From NCBI RefSeq assembly GCF_027359675.1, contig NZ_CP114786.1, forward strand, positions 4,376,501 to 4,440,500: a stretch of DNA of 64,000 nt, in the 5' to 3' direction. Source of the DNA: Roseibium sp. Sym1. Lineage in GTDB: Bacteria; Pseudomonadota; Alphaproteobacteria; Rhizobiales; Stappiaceae. A program made the translations under genes and the position numbers. Shown here piece after piece: positions 20,997 to 29,593 of this stretch (the first letter of the stretch is position 1; every line of letters begins with the position of its first letter). Under the pieces are notes generated by a model. It worked only from the letters and a program-made list of their open reading frames with translations, was not told the origin of the DNA and made no database searches.

Positions 20997-21082
20997 GCGG
21001 GCGTGGTGGAATTGGTAGACACAAGGGACTTAAAATCCCTCGGCCCTAGGCTGTACGGGTTCGAGTCCCGTCGCCCGCACCA
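20997..21082 (+). tRNA. tRNA-Leu (anticodon TAA)
   Basis: The acceptor arms GCGGGCG (20997-21003) and CGCCCGC (21072-21078) are perfectly complementary, followed by A and an encoded CCA at 21080-21082. The D-arm region TGGTGGAATTGGTAGACAC, the anticodon loop CTTAAAA with anticodon TAA, a long variable arm (CTCGGCCCTAGGCTGTAC) and the T-arm GGGTTCGAGTCCC are all recognisable. Length and long variable arm fit a class II leucine tRNA. Confidence 0.97.
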
Positions 21083-21480
21083 TTCTTTGTTGCGCTGTCG
21101 CGCTTTGCGCTACATGAGCGCGGTTCCGGTTTTAGGTTACTCCTTTCACCTGCACGATATCTGTTTGCGCTACCGGCCTTCGGCCTGCTTGAGCGCGGAA
21201 TTGACTTCAGGTTGTTCGTTTCTCCTTCCATGTCAGGTCGTGCATGTACAGGCGCGGACCCCCAAGGATCTTTCCACGCGCCCTTGTGCCTCTTGCAGTT
21301 AGAAAGGAACTGCCTGCGCGCCGAAAAGTCTTTGCAAAGCCGTCCCGGCATTGTCACTGTCTTTTGCCCAAACTGTCACAATTCACGCGGGAAATGGAGG
21401 TAGAAGGCTGTTCCGCCCGACGCCCAGCCGATGCCCCGGTCACCAGACCGCCTATTGTCAGTCGCCCACGAGGACCCCCG
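21083..21480. other. Region between tRNA-Leu and phnM
   Basis: This 398-base stretch holds no gene I can support. It contains an imperfect spaced repeat: TTTGCGCTAC at 21104-21113 and 21164-21173, followed in both copies by TGAGCGCGG (21115-21123, 21190-21198) and an AGGTT-containing tail. A candidate Pho box precedes phnM (21351-21379). The minus-strand frame over the tRNA end is a translation of the tRNA itself. Confidence 0.55.
21351..21379 (+). promoter_or_regulatory. Candidate Pho box upstream of phnM
   Basis: Two PhoB-type half-sites, TTGTCAC (21351-21357) and CTGTCAC (21373-21379), are exactly 22 bases apart, with a degenerate TTTTGCC at the 11-base midpoint. PhoB sites are 11-base direct repeats related to CTGTCAT. 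It lies about 100 bases before the phnM start. Confidence 0.45.
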
Positions 21481-22656
21481 ATGACCTTTGCCGACAAAAC
21501 CGTGCCGACCGGCAGCGAGTTGACCGTCCTGAAAAACGCCCGGATCGTGCTTGGCGAAGAGGTTGTCTGCGGGCACCTGTCCGTTGCCGACGGCAGGATC
21601 GTGGCCGTCGACACCGGGCGCGCGCCGCAGGCCGGGCTGGATCTTGACGGCGACTACCTGCTGCCCGGGCTGGTCGACATCCACACCGATCATTTCGAGA
21701 AACACCTTTATCCCCGGGCCCATGTGCGCTGGGACCCCTTGCGCGCGGCGATGGCCCATGACGCGCAGATCATCGGCAGCGGCATCACCACCGTGTTCGA
21801 CAGCCTGTGCGTCGGCGCCACCATCAAGAACCCGGAGCGGCGGGAGATCCTGGCGCCGATGATCGACGCGCTGGAAAGGGCCCAGGCGGCCGGCATGCTG
21901 CGCGCCGAACACCTGGTGCATCTGCGCTGCGAAATCACCGACGACCAGACCGCGCGGCTGACGGAAGAAAATATCGGCAAGGCCATCGTGCGCATGGTCT
22001 CCGTGATGGAGCATCTGCCGGGCCGGCGGCAGAGCAAGAACATCGAGGGTTATATCCAGCGGCGGATGGCCGATACCGGCGAGCCGCGCCACGAGGCCGA
22101 GCGGGTGACGCAGGAATTGCTCAATCACTCCGATGAGATCAGCGCCGGGGTTCGCCCCGCCGTGGTGGCACTGGCGCATCTCAACAAGTTGCCGCTGCTC
22201 AGCCACGACGATACCGAACTGGAGCATATCGACGAGGCGCTGGCCGAGGGCATTTCCGTCTCCGAATTTCCCTGCACCCTGGAAGCGGCGCGCAAGGCCA
22301 GGCAACATGGCATGCATGCGGTCGGCGGTGCGCCGAATGTCATCCGGGGCGGGTCGCAATCCGGCAATGTCGCGGTCAAGGACCTGCTGGCCGAAGACCT
22401 GGTCGACATTCTCGCGTCCGACTACGTGCCGCGTTCGCTGCTCGACTGTGCCTTCATGGTGGCCGCGGACGACCGTCTGGCGGCGGATCTGCCGGCGGCC
22501 GTGCGCATGGTCACGAAAAATCCGGCGGCGGTGGCCGGCCTGGCGGACCGCGGCGAGATCGCGGCAGGCAAACGCGCCGACCTTCTCCATGTCGGCGTCC
22601 ATGACGGCCACCCGTTCGTGAAACAGGCCTGGCGGGCCGGAACGCGGGTGCTCTGA
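21481..22656 (+). CDS. phnM: Alpha-D-ribose 1-methylphosphonate 5-triphosphate diphosphatase
   Basis: Start at the ATG at 21481 with GAGGA about seven bases upstream; the frame is open further upstream but without support. The 391-residue amidohydrolase has the opening LKNARIVLGEEVVCG, metal-binding PGLVDIHTDHFEKHLYPR (about residue 62), AQIIGSGITTVFDSL, DDTELEHIDEAL and a late LASDYVPRSLLDCAF, all typical of PhnM. The enzyme removes pyrophosphate from the C-P lyase intermediate to give ribose 1-methylphosphonate 5-phosphate. The core lyase genes (phnGHIJKL) are not in the window; the importer phnCDEE converges on it from the right. Confidence 0.94.
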   Translation: MTFADKTVPTGSELTVLKNARIVLGEEVVCGHLSVADGRIVAVDTGRAPQAGLDLDGDYLLPGLVDIHTDHFEKHLYPRAHVRWDPLRAAMAHDAQIIGSGITTVFDSLCVGATIKNPERREILAPMIDALERAQAAGMLRAEHLVHLRCEITDDQTARLTEENIGKAIVRMVSVMEHLPGRRQSKNIEGYIQRRMADTGEPRHEAERVTQELLNHSDEISAGVRPAVVALAHLNKLPLLSHDDTELEHIDEALAEGISVSEFPCTLEAARKARQHGMHAVGGAPNVIRGGSQSGNVAVKDLLAEDLVDILASDYVPRSLLDCAFMVAADDRLAADLPAAVRMVTKNPAAVAGLADRGEIAAGKRADLLHVGVHDGHPFVKQAWRAGTRVL

Positions 22657-22702
22657 GCGGGCGGATCACGGCGCTTGCTGAGACCGCATTTCGTGGAAAC
22701 GT

Positions 22703-23066
22703 AACGGCATGGATCCCATGGTCAAGCCCACTGCTGTCCGGTTTAACTCGGTCCATGTTCAACAGGTCATTGATTCATTGTCGATATTTCCGCTTTTTCC
22801 GATCCGGGACACGTAGCGCCTTACCGCTTGCGCCCCTCTCCCCCCTGGAGGGGGAGATGTCCGGGAACCGGACAGAGGGGGGGCGCAGCGGTTCCGCGAA
22901 TTCGAAAAAGGCCTTGTTTGCCGAGAGGTTGAGCCCCCCTCTGTCTCCTATCGGAGACATCTCCCCCTCCAGGGGGGAGACTGGAACAAGCGGCATAGCC
23001 TGATTGTGGTCAGAGGTTCCTGCTTAACCGGACAGCAGTGGGCTTGACCATGGGATCCATGCCGTT
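22703..23066. repeat. Nested palindromic intergenic element between phnM and phnE
   Basis: The outer arms are an exact 41-base inverted repeat, 22703-22743 (starting AACGGCATGGATCCC) and 23026-23066. Inside them a second inverted repeat pairs TCTCCCCCCTGGAGGGGGAG at 22837-22856 (25 exact bases to 22861) with 22956-22980, and its arms continue with GACAGAGGGGGG near 22871 against CCCCCCTCTGTC near 22933. Together they fill most of the 472-base gap. The inner unit resembles CCCTCC-type dispersed palindromes of alphaproteobacteria; the outer one may be a different element into which it inserted. Frames seen on both strands here are palindrome artefacts. Confidence 0.8.
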
Positions 23067-23128
23067 CACTGGCGGTACATGCAGGTGTCTCCAACATCAA
23101 GTTTACGGATGATCCCCATCCGCAATTC

Positions 23129-23971
23129 TCACTCCCCGATGATCCTTTTGCGCAAGTACCCGGACAGGCCGTCGATCAGGTAGACCATGAAGATGATCAG
23201 GAAGATGATCGTCCAGGCTTCCGGCCAGCGGTAGGCGTTGATGCGGTCGGCGAGGAGGAAGCCGATGCCGCCGGCGCCGACGATCCCGAGGATGGTGCCG
23301 GAGCGCGTGTTGCTCTCGAAATTGTAGAGAATGATCGACAGGATCACCGGCAGGGCCTGGGGCAGGATGGCGAAGCGCACGGTTTGCAGGTTGCCGCCGC
23401 CGGAGGCCTTTACGCCGTCGACGGGCTTGGTCGAGGTGTTCTCGATGGCTTCGGAAAACAGCTTGGAAAAGGTGCCGATCTCCGAGACGGCGATGGCAAG
23501 GATGCCCGCGAGCGGGCCGAGGCCGAAGGCGCGGATGAAGACCAGGGCGAGGATCAGTTGCTCGATCGCGCGCAGCGCATCGAAGCCGCGCCGGACACCG
23601 AGACGGAACCAACTGGACGGCATGATGTTCCTGGCGCCGAGAAAGGCGAGCGGGAAGGCGATGACGGCGCCGAGCAGGGTGCCCATGAAGGACATGGCAA
23701 CGGTCTCGCCGAGCCCCTTCAGGATCTCGCGCCACTCCGCCCAGGTGGTCCAGACATGCGGCGGGAACATGAAGGACAGCACGTTGCCGAAGCGCATCGC
23801 GCCTTCCAGCAGGCGCGCGGGCGAGAAGCCGAAGGCCCACAGGCACCAGACGGTCAGGCCGAGGAAGGCCGCCCAGCCGGCCAGGCGGAGGACAACGGTC
23901 CTGCGCGGCGTCACGAAGGCTCCGGGGACGAGGGATCTTGCCCGCTCCAGGTCAGGTGTCAGGTCGGTCAT
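23129..23971 (-). CDS. phnE: Phosphonate ABC transporter permease (second PhnE)
   Basis: The ATG at 23971 lies two bases after the stop of the preceding phnE. The 280-residue protein has about six helices and the BPD_transp_1 EAA-type loop (ASGGGNLQTVRFAILPQALP, then GIVGAGGIGFLLADR). It pairs with the other PhnE to form the membrane channel of a PhnCDEE importer for phosphonates or related organophosphorus compounds. It is the last gene of the operon and ends next to a large palindrome. Confidence 0.93.
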   Translation of the reverse strand: MTDLTPDLERARSLVPGAFVTPRRTVVLRLAGWAAFLGLTVWCLWAFGFSPARLLEGAMRFGNVLSFMFPPHVWTTWAEWREILKGLGETVAMSFMGTLLGAVIAFPLAFLGARNIMPSSWFRLGVRRGFDALRAIEQLILALVFIRAFGLGPLAGILAIAVSEIGTFSKLFSEAIENTSTKPVDGVKASGGGNLQTVRFAILPQALPVILSIILYNFESNTRSGTILGIVGAGGIGFLLADRINAYRWPEAWTIIFLIIFMVYLIDGLSGYLRKRIIGE

Positions 23972-23973
23972 GG

Positions 23974-24888
23974 TCAAACGCCCTTTCCGGTCAGGCCGAT
24001 GATGCGGTGGCGGACCTTTTCGCTCAGCATGTCGATGACGATCACCGTCACGAAGATGATCAGGAACAGTGCGGACAGGTCGGTGTATTCCTGCAGGGAC
24101 ATGGCCACACGGATCTCCTGGCCGAGGCCGCCGGCGCCGACAAAGCCGATGATGGAAGAGGAGCGCACGTTGATCTCGAAACGCAGCAGCGTGTAGCTGA
24201 TGATGTTCGGGATCACCTGCGGGACGATGCCGTAGCGGATCTGGTCGAACCAGGAGCCGCCGGAGGCCTTGATGCCTTCCAGCGGGCGCATGTCGGCGTT
24301 TTCATTGGCTTCGGAATAGAGCTTGCCGAGTGCCCCGGTGGCATGCAGTCCGATGGCGAGCACACCGGCGAGCGGACCGACGCCGAAACAGAAGACGAAG
24401 ATCAGCGCCCAGACAAGATCGGGCACGGTGCGCAGGATTTCCAGGGTGCGCCGCGTGATGTTCAGGACGAACCGGTTCGGCGACAGGTTGCGCGAGGCCG
24501 GAAAACTCAGCAGGAACGCGCCGACAATGCCCAGAAGCGTTGCCATATAGGCGATCAGGATGGTCTCGACCAGAAGCTTCAGCCAGACCTTCCAGCGCCA
24601 GAACCAGTCGGCGATGTCAGCGCCGAGCGTGTCCCGGTGCAAAACGGGCAGGGTCTTGTAAAGATATTCTCCAAGCCGTGGCAGTCCGGCCCAGATCTTC
24701 CACATCGACACCCGGTCGCCGTTGGCCAGCGTCACGTCGGTCATGTCGAAGAAACCGCCGACCCAGGCGGCCGCAAAGAAGCAGGTGGCAAAGAGGACGG
24801 CCGAAACCGTGTTCACGCGCAGCGCGTGCCTGCGCGCCGCGGCGTAGTCGACCTCGAACCGGCCGATGGTTGGCGAGAGTGTCGTCAT
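23974..24888 (-). CDS. phnE: Phosphonate ABC transporter permease (first PhnE)
   Basis: Start at the ATG at 24888 (MTTLSPTIGRFEVDY); an upstream in-frame extension is less likely. The 304-residue permease shares the family loop ASGGSWFDQIRYGIVPQVIP followed by FVGAGGLGQEIRVAM and has a longer periplasmic N-terminal loop than its partner. It forms the heterodimeric channel with the downstream PhnE. Confidence 0.93.
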   Translation of the reverse strand: MTTLSPTIGRFEVDYAAARRHALRVNTVSAVLFATCFFAAAWVGGFFDMTDVTLANGDRVSMWKIWAGLPRLGEYLYKTLPVLHRDTLGADIADWFWRWKVWLKLLVETILIAYMATLLGIVGAFLLSFPASRNLSPNRFVLNITRRTLEILRTVPDLVWALIFVFCFGVGPLAGVLAIGLHATGALGKLYSEANENADMRPLEGIKASGGSWFDQIRYGIVPQVIPNIISYTLLRFEINVRSSSIIGFVGAGGLGQEIRVAMSLQEYTDLSALFLIIFVTVIVIDMLSEKVRHRIIGLTGKGV

Positions 24889-24954
24889 GACTGGGAAATT
24901 CCGTTGAGGAAAAAGGGAGCCGCCGTGCGCGCCTCCCTTCAATGAGTGGAACAA

Positions 24955-25866
24955 TCAGCCGCCGCGGCGCTGTTTCTTCAGCCAGTCGCGCATGTCGACG
25001 ATCCACTGGTACCGGTCATGGTCGACCTCGATCCAGCCGTCCTGGGTGCTGTCTGCGCCGCCGGTCATCTCGATGAAGGCCAGGGTGTCGTTTTCGGGGA
25101 TGTCCATGATGGCCTTGCGCATGTCCTTGATCAGGCCGTCCGGCAGGTTGGTGCGGGCGGCCAGCGGACCGGAGGTGATTTCCGGGGACTTCCAGATGGT
25201 GCAGATCGAGCCTTCGTCGATCATGCCCTTGGTGACCATGCGCTGCGGGATGCCGTCTTCCTCATTGGTGATGTAGGTGGCCGCTGCGTCATACTGCTTG
25301 TTGTAGACGCCGAGCACACCGGTCTCGTGCGCGCCGGAGAACGGGATCGCGCCGAAATAGGTTTTCGGCTCGTAGCCCTGTTTGCTCAGGTTGAAATAGG
25401 GCACCGCGTAGCCGGAGGTGCTGTCCGGGTCGGCGAAGGCCAGGGTCTTGCCCTTCAGGTCTTCCAGCGTCTTGTAGCCGCTGTCGCAGCGTACGGCGAC
25501 GACGGAGAAATAGCCGGTGGAACCGTCCTTCTGCAGGCGGGAGACCAGCGGCACGACACCGCCGTTGGTTTCGGTGTAGGCGGCGGCGTAGGACGAGGAG
25601 CCGAAGAAGGCGAACTCGATCTGGTCGGCGGCAATCGCCTGGATCACGCCGTCATAGGACCCGGCGGTGAAGATCTCGACTTCGACGCCGAGTTCGTTCT
25701 CCAGGTATTTTTCGAACGGCGTGTAGCGCGCGATCCGGTCCTTTTCGTTTTCACCGGACAGGATGCCGAACTTGACGGTCTTGTACTGATCCTTCCAGCT
25801 GTCCGCGAGGGCAGGGGACGCCGCCAGGACGGCTGCGGAAACGGCTGCTGCGAGAATGGCCTTCAT
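24955..25866 (-). CDS. phnD: Phosphonate ABC transporter substrate-binding protein
   Basis: Start at the ATG at 25866, with GGAGCACTAC upstream and a standard signal peptide (MKAILAAAVSAAVLAASPALA, cleaved near ADSWKD). The 303-residue protein shows PhnD features: FGILSGENEKDR, ADQIEFAFFGSSSYAAAY, then DLKGKTLAFADPDSTSGYAVP, the loop whose Ser/Thr residues bind the phosphonate group. It captures the ligand in the periplasm for PhnC-PhnE-PhnE. Confidence 0.95.
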   Translation of the reverse strand: MKAILAAAVSAAVLAASPALADSWKDQYKTVKFGILSGENEKDRIARYTPFEKYLENELGVEVEIFTAGSYDGVIQAIAADQIEFAFFGSSSYAAAYTETNGGVVPLVSRLQKDGSTGYFSVVAVRCDSGYKTLEDLKGKTLAFADPDSTSGYAVPYFNLSKQGYEPKTYFGAIPFSGAHETGVLGVYNKQYDAAATYITNEEDGIPQRMVTKGMIDEGSICTIWKSPEITSGPLAARTNLPDGLIKDMRKAIMDIPENDTLAFIEMTGGADSTQDGWIEVDHDRYQWIVDMRDWLKKQRRGG

Positions 25867-25957
25867 CGTAGTGCTCCTTTGGTGCCGGCTGCGCCGGCGG
25901 AAGATGCGGGTGTGTCCGCGGGGTTGGCGTGGCTGGCGGCGGACCGCTGCCGCGCGC

Positions 25958-26779
25958 TCAGGTTCCGACCGCCTTGAACGGTTGCGGAGACGCTTGTGAG
26001 GCGAGGGATGTCGAGGTGACGGCTTCGTCGATATCGCCTTCGAAATCGTCCGTGCCATAGATCGCGCGTACCCTGTCCGTGGTCAGCGCCTCCGGCGTGC
26101 CGTCGAAGCGGACCTGTCCGGCACGCATGGCGACGATGCGGTCGCAATAGGCGCGAGCCGTGTCGAGCGTGTGCAGGTTGACCAGGACGGTCAGGCCGTC
26201 GGTACGGTTGATCTCGCGCAGGGCTTCCATCACCCGGGTGGCGTTCGCAGGGTCGAGCGAGGCGATCGGCTCGTCCGCCAGCATGATGCGCGGGTTCTGG
26301 ACAAGGGCCTTGGCAATCGCGACGCGCTGCTGTTGACCGCCAGAGAGCGTCCCGGCGCGTTGAAGCGCCTGGGGCACGAGATCGAGCCGGTCCAGAGCCT
26401 CGATGGCACGGGCCCGGTCTTCATCCGTGAAGGAGCGGGCCATGGAACGCAGAAAACCGGTATGGGCGATCCGTCCGACCATGACATTGGTCAGGACGTC
26501 CATGCGTTCCACCAGATTGAACTGCTGAAAGATCATCGCGCAATTGGCGCGCCACAGGCGCAGGTCGCGGCCCCTGAGGGACGTCACCGGCTGCCCTTCA
26601 TTGGTGATCGTGCCCCGGGTCGGGTCGGCGAGCCGGTTGATCATGCGCAGCAGGGTCGACTTGCCCGCACCCGACCGGCCGATGACACCGACCATCTGTC
26701 CCTTGGGGATGGCAAGGGAAACGCCGTCCACCGCCGTCAGATCACCGAATGTCTTGGATAATTGCTCAATAACCAGCAT
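25958..26779 (-). CDS. phnC: Phosphonate ABC transporter ATP-binding protein
   Basis: A 273-residue ABC ATPase with Walker [14 protein letters not shown] (about residues 35-47), signature [15 protein letters not shown] (about 147) and Walker [14 protein letters not shown] (about 170). [11 protein letters not shown] and the overall spacing match PhnC. It is the first gene of phnCDEE; a 91-base spacer separates it from phnD. A candidate Pho box and -10 element lie upstream at about 26836-26869. The C-terminus carries about 35 extra residues ([14 protein letters not shown] onward). Confidence 0.94.
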   Translation of the reverse strand: MLVIEQLSKTFGDLTAVDGVSLAIPKGQMVGVIGRSGAGKSTLLRMINRLADPTRGTITNEGQPVTSLRGRDLRLWRANCAMIFQQFNLVERMDVLTNVMVGRIAHTGFLRSMARSFTDEDRARAIEALDRLDLVPQALQRAGTLSGGQQQRVAIAKALVQNPRIMLADEPIASLDPANATRVMEALREINRTDGLTVLVNLHTLDTARAYCDRIVAMRAGQVRFDGTPEALTTDRVRAIYGTDDFEGDIDEAVTSTSLASQASPQPFKAVGT

Positions 26780-27079
26780 GCGCCCCTCCGAGAAACGGGG
26801 AGCGACCTAGCAAAAAACCACGGAATGCAGATGTCTATACGATTATACTTTTATGAAGTTTTGCGACAGCTTCCCTAAAGTATTTTGCCAATTAAGAAAT
26901 ATCATCAAGCAGATTATATCGAATTTGATGCCAACTTGTCCGGCGTGACTGGTTGGATGATTGTTTCCCGGTGTAAATGTCGTTGTTTTTACATAAAAGG
27001 TTCATTTTCGGCGGCGCGCTTGTCGTTACGCTCCTGTCGCCTTGCCGGTACTGCCCCGGCATCCAAAGGAGTTTCCGAT
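26780..27079. other. Divergent regulatory region between the two phosphonate-type transporters
   Basis: This 300-base, AT-rich region separates the leftward phnCDEE from the rightward second importer. The leftward side has a Pho box candidate. The rightward side has no 11-base PhoB repeat that I can see, but it has a dyad TGTAAA (26972-26977) / TTTACA (26988-26993) about 90 bases before the second binding-protein gene, which could be an operator. Confidence 0.5.
26852..26869 (-). promoter_or_regulatory. phnC: Candidate Pho box of the phnCDEE operon
   Basis: Read on the minus strand: CTGTCGC, AAAA, CTTCATA, a 7-4-7 arrangement matching the alphaproteobacterial Pho box (CTGTCAT repeats at 11-base intervals). 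TATAGA follows 12 bases later as a plausible -10 element. This is consistent with induction by phosphate limitation. Confidence 0.5.
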
Positions 27080-27952
27080 ATGCGCTTTTTGAAAACCGCC
27101 GCGGTCGCGGCCGCCGCTCTCGCCGTTTCCTTCACGTCTTCCTTCGCCGACACCTTCAAGATGGCTGTCACGGATGTTGAAGGCCTGGAGCGGCTTCAGG
27201 TCGAATGGGGTCCGTTCAAGCAGGCTCTTGAAGATGCCACCGACCACACGTTCGAGTTCTTCCCGGTGACGAGCCGCACCGCAGCCGCCGAGGCCCTGCG
27301 CGCCAAGCGGGTTGATTTTGTCGTTACCGGTCCGGCCGAGTACATCGTCATCAACACGTTGACCGAAGCGACGCCGCTGATCGGTCTCGGCCGCCCGGAC
27401 TATTTCTGCGCCATCGTCGTGCGCGCCGACAGCGGCATCATCCGCCCGGCGGATCTGAAGGGCAAGAAGGTCGCCTTCGGTGACATCGGCTCCACCTCCA
27501 ACATGCTGTGCCCGATGCAGCTGATGTCTGACTATGGCGTCGATCCGGTCAAGGACATCGACAAACTGCACACCTCGCGCAACATTGCCCACGAGGCGCT
27601 CAAGAAGGGCGATGTCGCTGCGATCGGCACCAATCACAATTCCTGGCTGAACGTGCGCAACAAGGACGACAGCGTGCCGAACGGCTTCTTCCGCGTGATT
27701 GCCCGTTCCGGCGATCTGCCGAACGACATGCTGATGGTTGCCGCCCATGTCGACCCGGACGCCGCCAAGGGTGTGCGCGATGCCATCCTGGAAAACAAGG
27801 ACGCGATCATCACGGCGATCCTGCAGCATGAGGAAAACGACAAGTATTCCGGCATGGACCTGGTGGCCATCGAGGATGGTGCCTACGACCTGGTCCGCTC
27901 CATGTACACCACCGCCGGTTTCCCGCAATACGACAACTTCATCGGCGAATGA
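27080..27952 (+). CDS. PhnD-like periplasmic substrate-binding protein of an uncharacterised importer
   Basis: Start at the ATG at 27080 with AAAGGA nine bases upstream. The 290-residue protein has a signal peptide (residues 1-23, ending SSFAD). It shows PhnD-family features: AEALRAKRVDFVVTGPAEYI, then IVVRADSGIIRPADLKGKK and FGDIGSTSNMLCPMQL in place of the STSGY ligand loop. Two cysteines (about residues 110 and 144) sit at or next to the segments that line the pocket. PhnD relatives are known for phosphonates, phosphite (PtxB) and arsenite sensing (AioX), so the ligand here is open. It starts a four-gene operon with overlapping genes. Confidence 0.85.
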   Translation: MRFLKTAAVAAAALAVSFTSSFADTFKMAVTDVEGLERLQVEWGPFKQALEDATDHTFEFFPVTSRTAAAEALRAKRVDFVVTGPAEYIVINTLTEATPLIGLGRPDYFCAIVVRADSGIIRPADLKGKKVAFGDIGSTSNMLCPMQLMSDYGVDPVKDIDKLHTSRNIAHEALKKGDVAAIGTNHNSWLNVRNKDDSVPNGFFRVIARSGDLPNDMLMVAAHVDPDAAKGVRDAILENKDAIITAILQHEENDKYSGMDLVAIEDGAYDLVRSMYTTAGFPQYDNFIGE

Positions 27953-28767
27953 TGCCGCAAGTCCTGCTTCAGACCGTCGGCGTTTCCGCGCCGGCGGTTC
28001 ATGACGAACCGCATACCGAAGCGGCTCCGTGCGAGCTTCGTGTGGAAGGTCTTCGAAAGTCCTTCGGCAAGGACCGTGCCGTGTTGCGAGGCGTTTCCTT
28101 CGCTGTGCATCGGCGCGAGGCGGTCGCCCTGATCGGTTCCAACGGCGCGGGCAAGTCGACCGCGCTGCGCTGCGCGCTCCGGCTGGTCGAGCCTGAAGCC
28201 GGATCCCTGACACTGTTTGACGAGGACATCTCGTCGGCAAAGACGCACCAGCTGCGGCACATCCGGGCTGACGTCGGCTTTGTCTTTCAAAAACACAACC
28301 TGGTGCCGCGTGTGTCGGCGCTGACCAACGTCATTCACGGCAATCTCGGCAGGGCAGGTGGCATGCGTGGCTGGTCGCAGGTGCTCGCCCCGTCGCATCT
28401 GCGCGAGCGCGCCATGGCCTGCCTGGAGCGGGTCGGTCTCGCGGATCAGGCCAGAAAACGTGCGGATCAGCTTTCCGGTGGCCAGTCCCAGCGTGTGGCC
28501 ATCGCCAGGGCCCTGATGCAGGACCCCAGGATGATCGTGGCGGACGAACCGGTTGCCAGCCTCGACCCGGTCGCCGGTCGGGAGGTCATGGATCTCTTTC
28601 ACCAGTTGACCCGGGAAGAGGGCATCACGTTGCTGTTCACCTCCCACAATGTGCAGCAGGCGCTCGACTATTCCGATCGGGTGCTGGCCATCAAGCAGGG
28701 CGCCATCGTTCTGGACCAGCAAAGCGCAACCCTCGCGGCAGCAGATCTGGGCAAACACTATGGCTGA
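27949..28767 (+). CDS. PhnC-like ABC transporter ATP-binding protein
   Basis: The ATG overlaps the stop of the binding-protein gene (ATGA), indicating translational coupling. The 272-residue ATPase has a leading 25-residue extension before LRVEGLRKSFGKDRAVLRGV, Walker A GSNGAGKSTALRCAL, signature LSGGQSQRVAIARAL, Walker B MIVADEPVASLDP and the H-loop TSHNVQQAL. Closest in layout to PhnC. It should energise the permease encoded immediately downstream. Confidence 0.9.
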   Translation: MMPQVLLQTVGVSAPAVHDEPHTEAAPCELRVEGLRKSFGKDRAVLRGVSFAVHRREAVALIGSNGAGKSTALRCALRLVEPEAGSLTLFDEDISSAKTHQLRHIRADVGFVFQKHNLVPRVSALTNVIHGNLGRAGGMRGWSQVLAPSHLRERAMACLERVGLADQARKRADQLSGGQSQRVAIARALMQDPRMIVADEPVASLDPVAGREVMDLFHQLTREEGITLLFTSHNVQQALDYSDRVLAIKQGAIVLDQQSATLAAADLGKHYG

Positions 28768-29593
28768 GGCATTTCTTTCAAGACATGGCCCGATGCCGAC
28801 CCGGTTCGAACGCCCGGGCGCGCTGCAATTCACGGCCTATGTGGCGCTGGCCGCCTTCGTCATCTGGTCGTTCCAGGGCGCAGGCTGGTCGTTTTCCGCG
28901 CTGGTCTCCGGCGGTCCGGCCATGGCCGATTTCCTGTCCCGCACCTGGCCGCCTTCGCTCGAACGGCTGCCGCAGCTCACCAGGGCTCTGATCGAGACCT
29001 TCCAGATGGCGCTGGCCGGCACCATCATCGGGATCGTCATCAGTCTGCCGCTGGCTCTTCTGGCAGCGAAAGGCCTGACGCGGCAGACGGCCGTCTCCCG
29101 GGTGTTCTACAGCGCATCGCGGCTGCTGATCGCCCTGTTCCGCACCGTTCCGGACCTCGTCTGGGCGCTGGTTTTCGTCATCACCGTCGGGCTCGGGCCG
29201 TTTGCCGGAACCCTCGCGATTGCGGTCGACACGGTCGGCTTCTGCGGCCGGTTCTTCGCCGAATCCATGGAGGATGTCGAAAAGGGGCCGAGCGAGGCGC
29301 TGATGGCCGCGGGCGCGGGCAAGTTCGACACGATCTTCTGTGCGGTGGTTCCGGCCGCCATGCCGTCCTTCATCACCACCTCCCTGTTCGCGCTTGAAAA
29401 GGCGACCCGGTCTTCGGTTGTGCTCGGTCTTGTCGGGGCCGGCGGGATCGGTATCGAGCTGAAGGTGGCGATGGACTTTTTCGACTACCAGCTCGCCATG
29501 ACCATCATCCTGATGATCTTCGTGCTGGTTCTTTTTGTTGAACGGCTCGGCAGCTTTGCCCGCAGCCGTATTCTGGAGGGATCATCCCGATGA
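28760..29593 (+). CDS. PhnE-like ABC transporter permease
   Basis: The ATG lies inside the end of the ATPase gene (8-base overlap). The 277-residue membrane protein has about six helices, a PhnE-like core (LFRTVPDLVWALVFV, AAGAGKFDTIFCAVVPAAMP, then LVGAGGIGIELKVAM). Only one permease is present, so the channel would be a homodimer, unlike the PhnE pair of the neighbouring operon. Confidence 0.9.
   Translation: MAEAFLSRHGPMPTRFERPGALQFTAYVALAAFVIWSFQGAGWSFSALVSGGPAMADFLSRTWPPSLERLPQLTRALIETFQMALAGTIIGIVISLPLALLAAKGLTRQTAVSRVFYSASRLLIALFRTVPDLVWALVFVITVGLGPFAGTLAIAVDTVGFCGRFFAESMEDVEKGPSEALMAAGAGKFDTIFCAVVPAAMPSFITTSLFALEKATRSSVVLGLVGAGGIGIELKVAMDFFDYQLAMTIILMIFVLVLFVERLGSFARSRILEGSSR

Noticed and set aside
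21046..21357. Minus-strand frame ending GDGTRTRTA
   Set aside because: The ending is the translated complement of tRNA-Leu, a common misannotation.
22837..22980. CRISPR-like repeat array
   Set aside because: The repeats are inverted, only two in number and without regular spacers.
22755..23003. Two short frames on opposite strands with near-identical ends
   Set aside because: They are translations of the inner palindrome and mirror each other.
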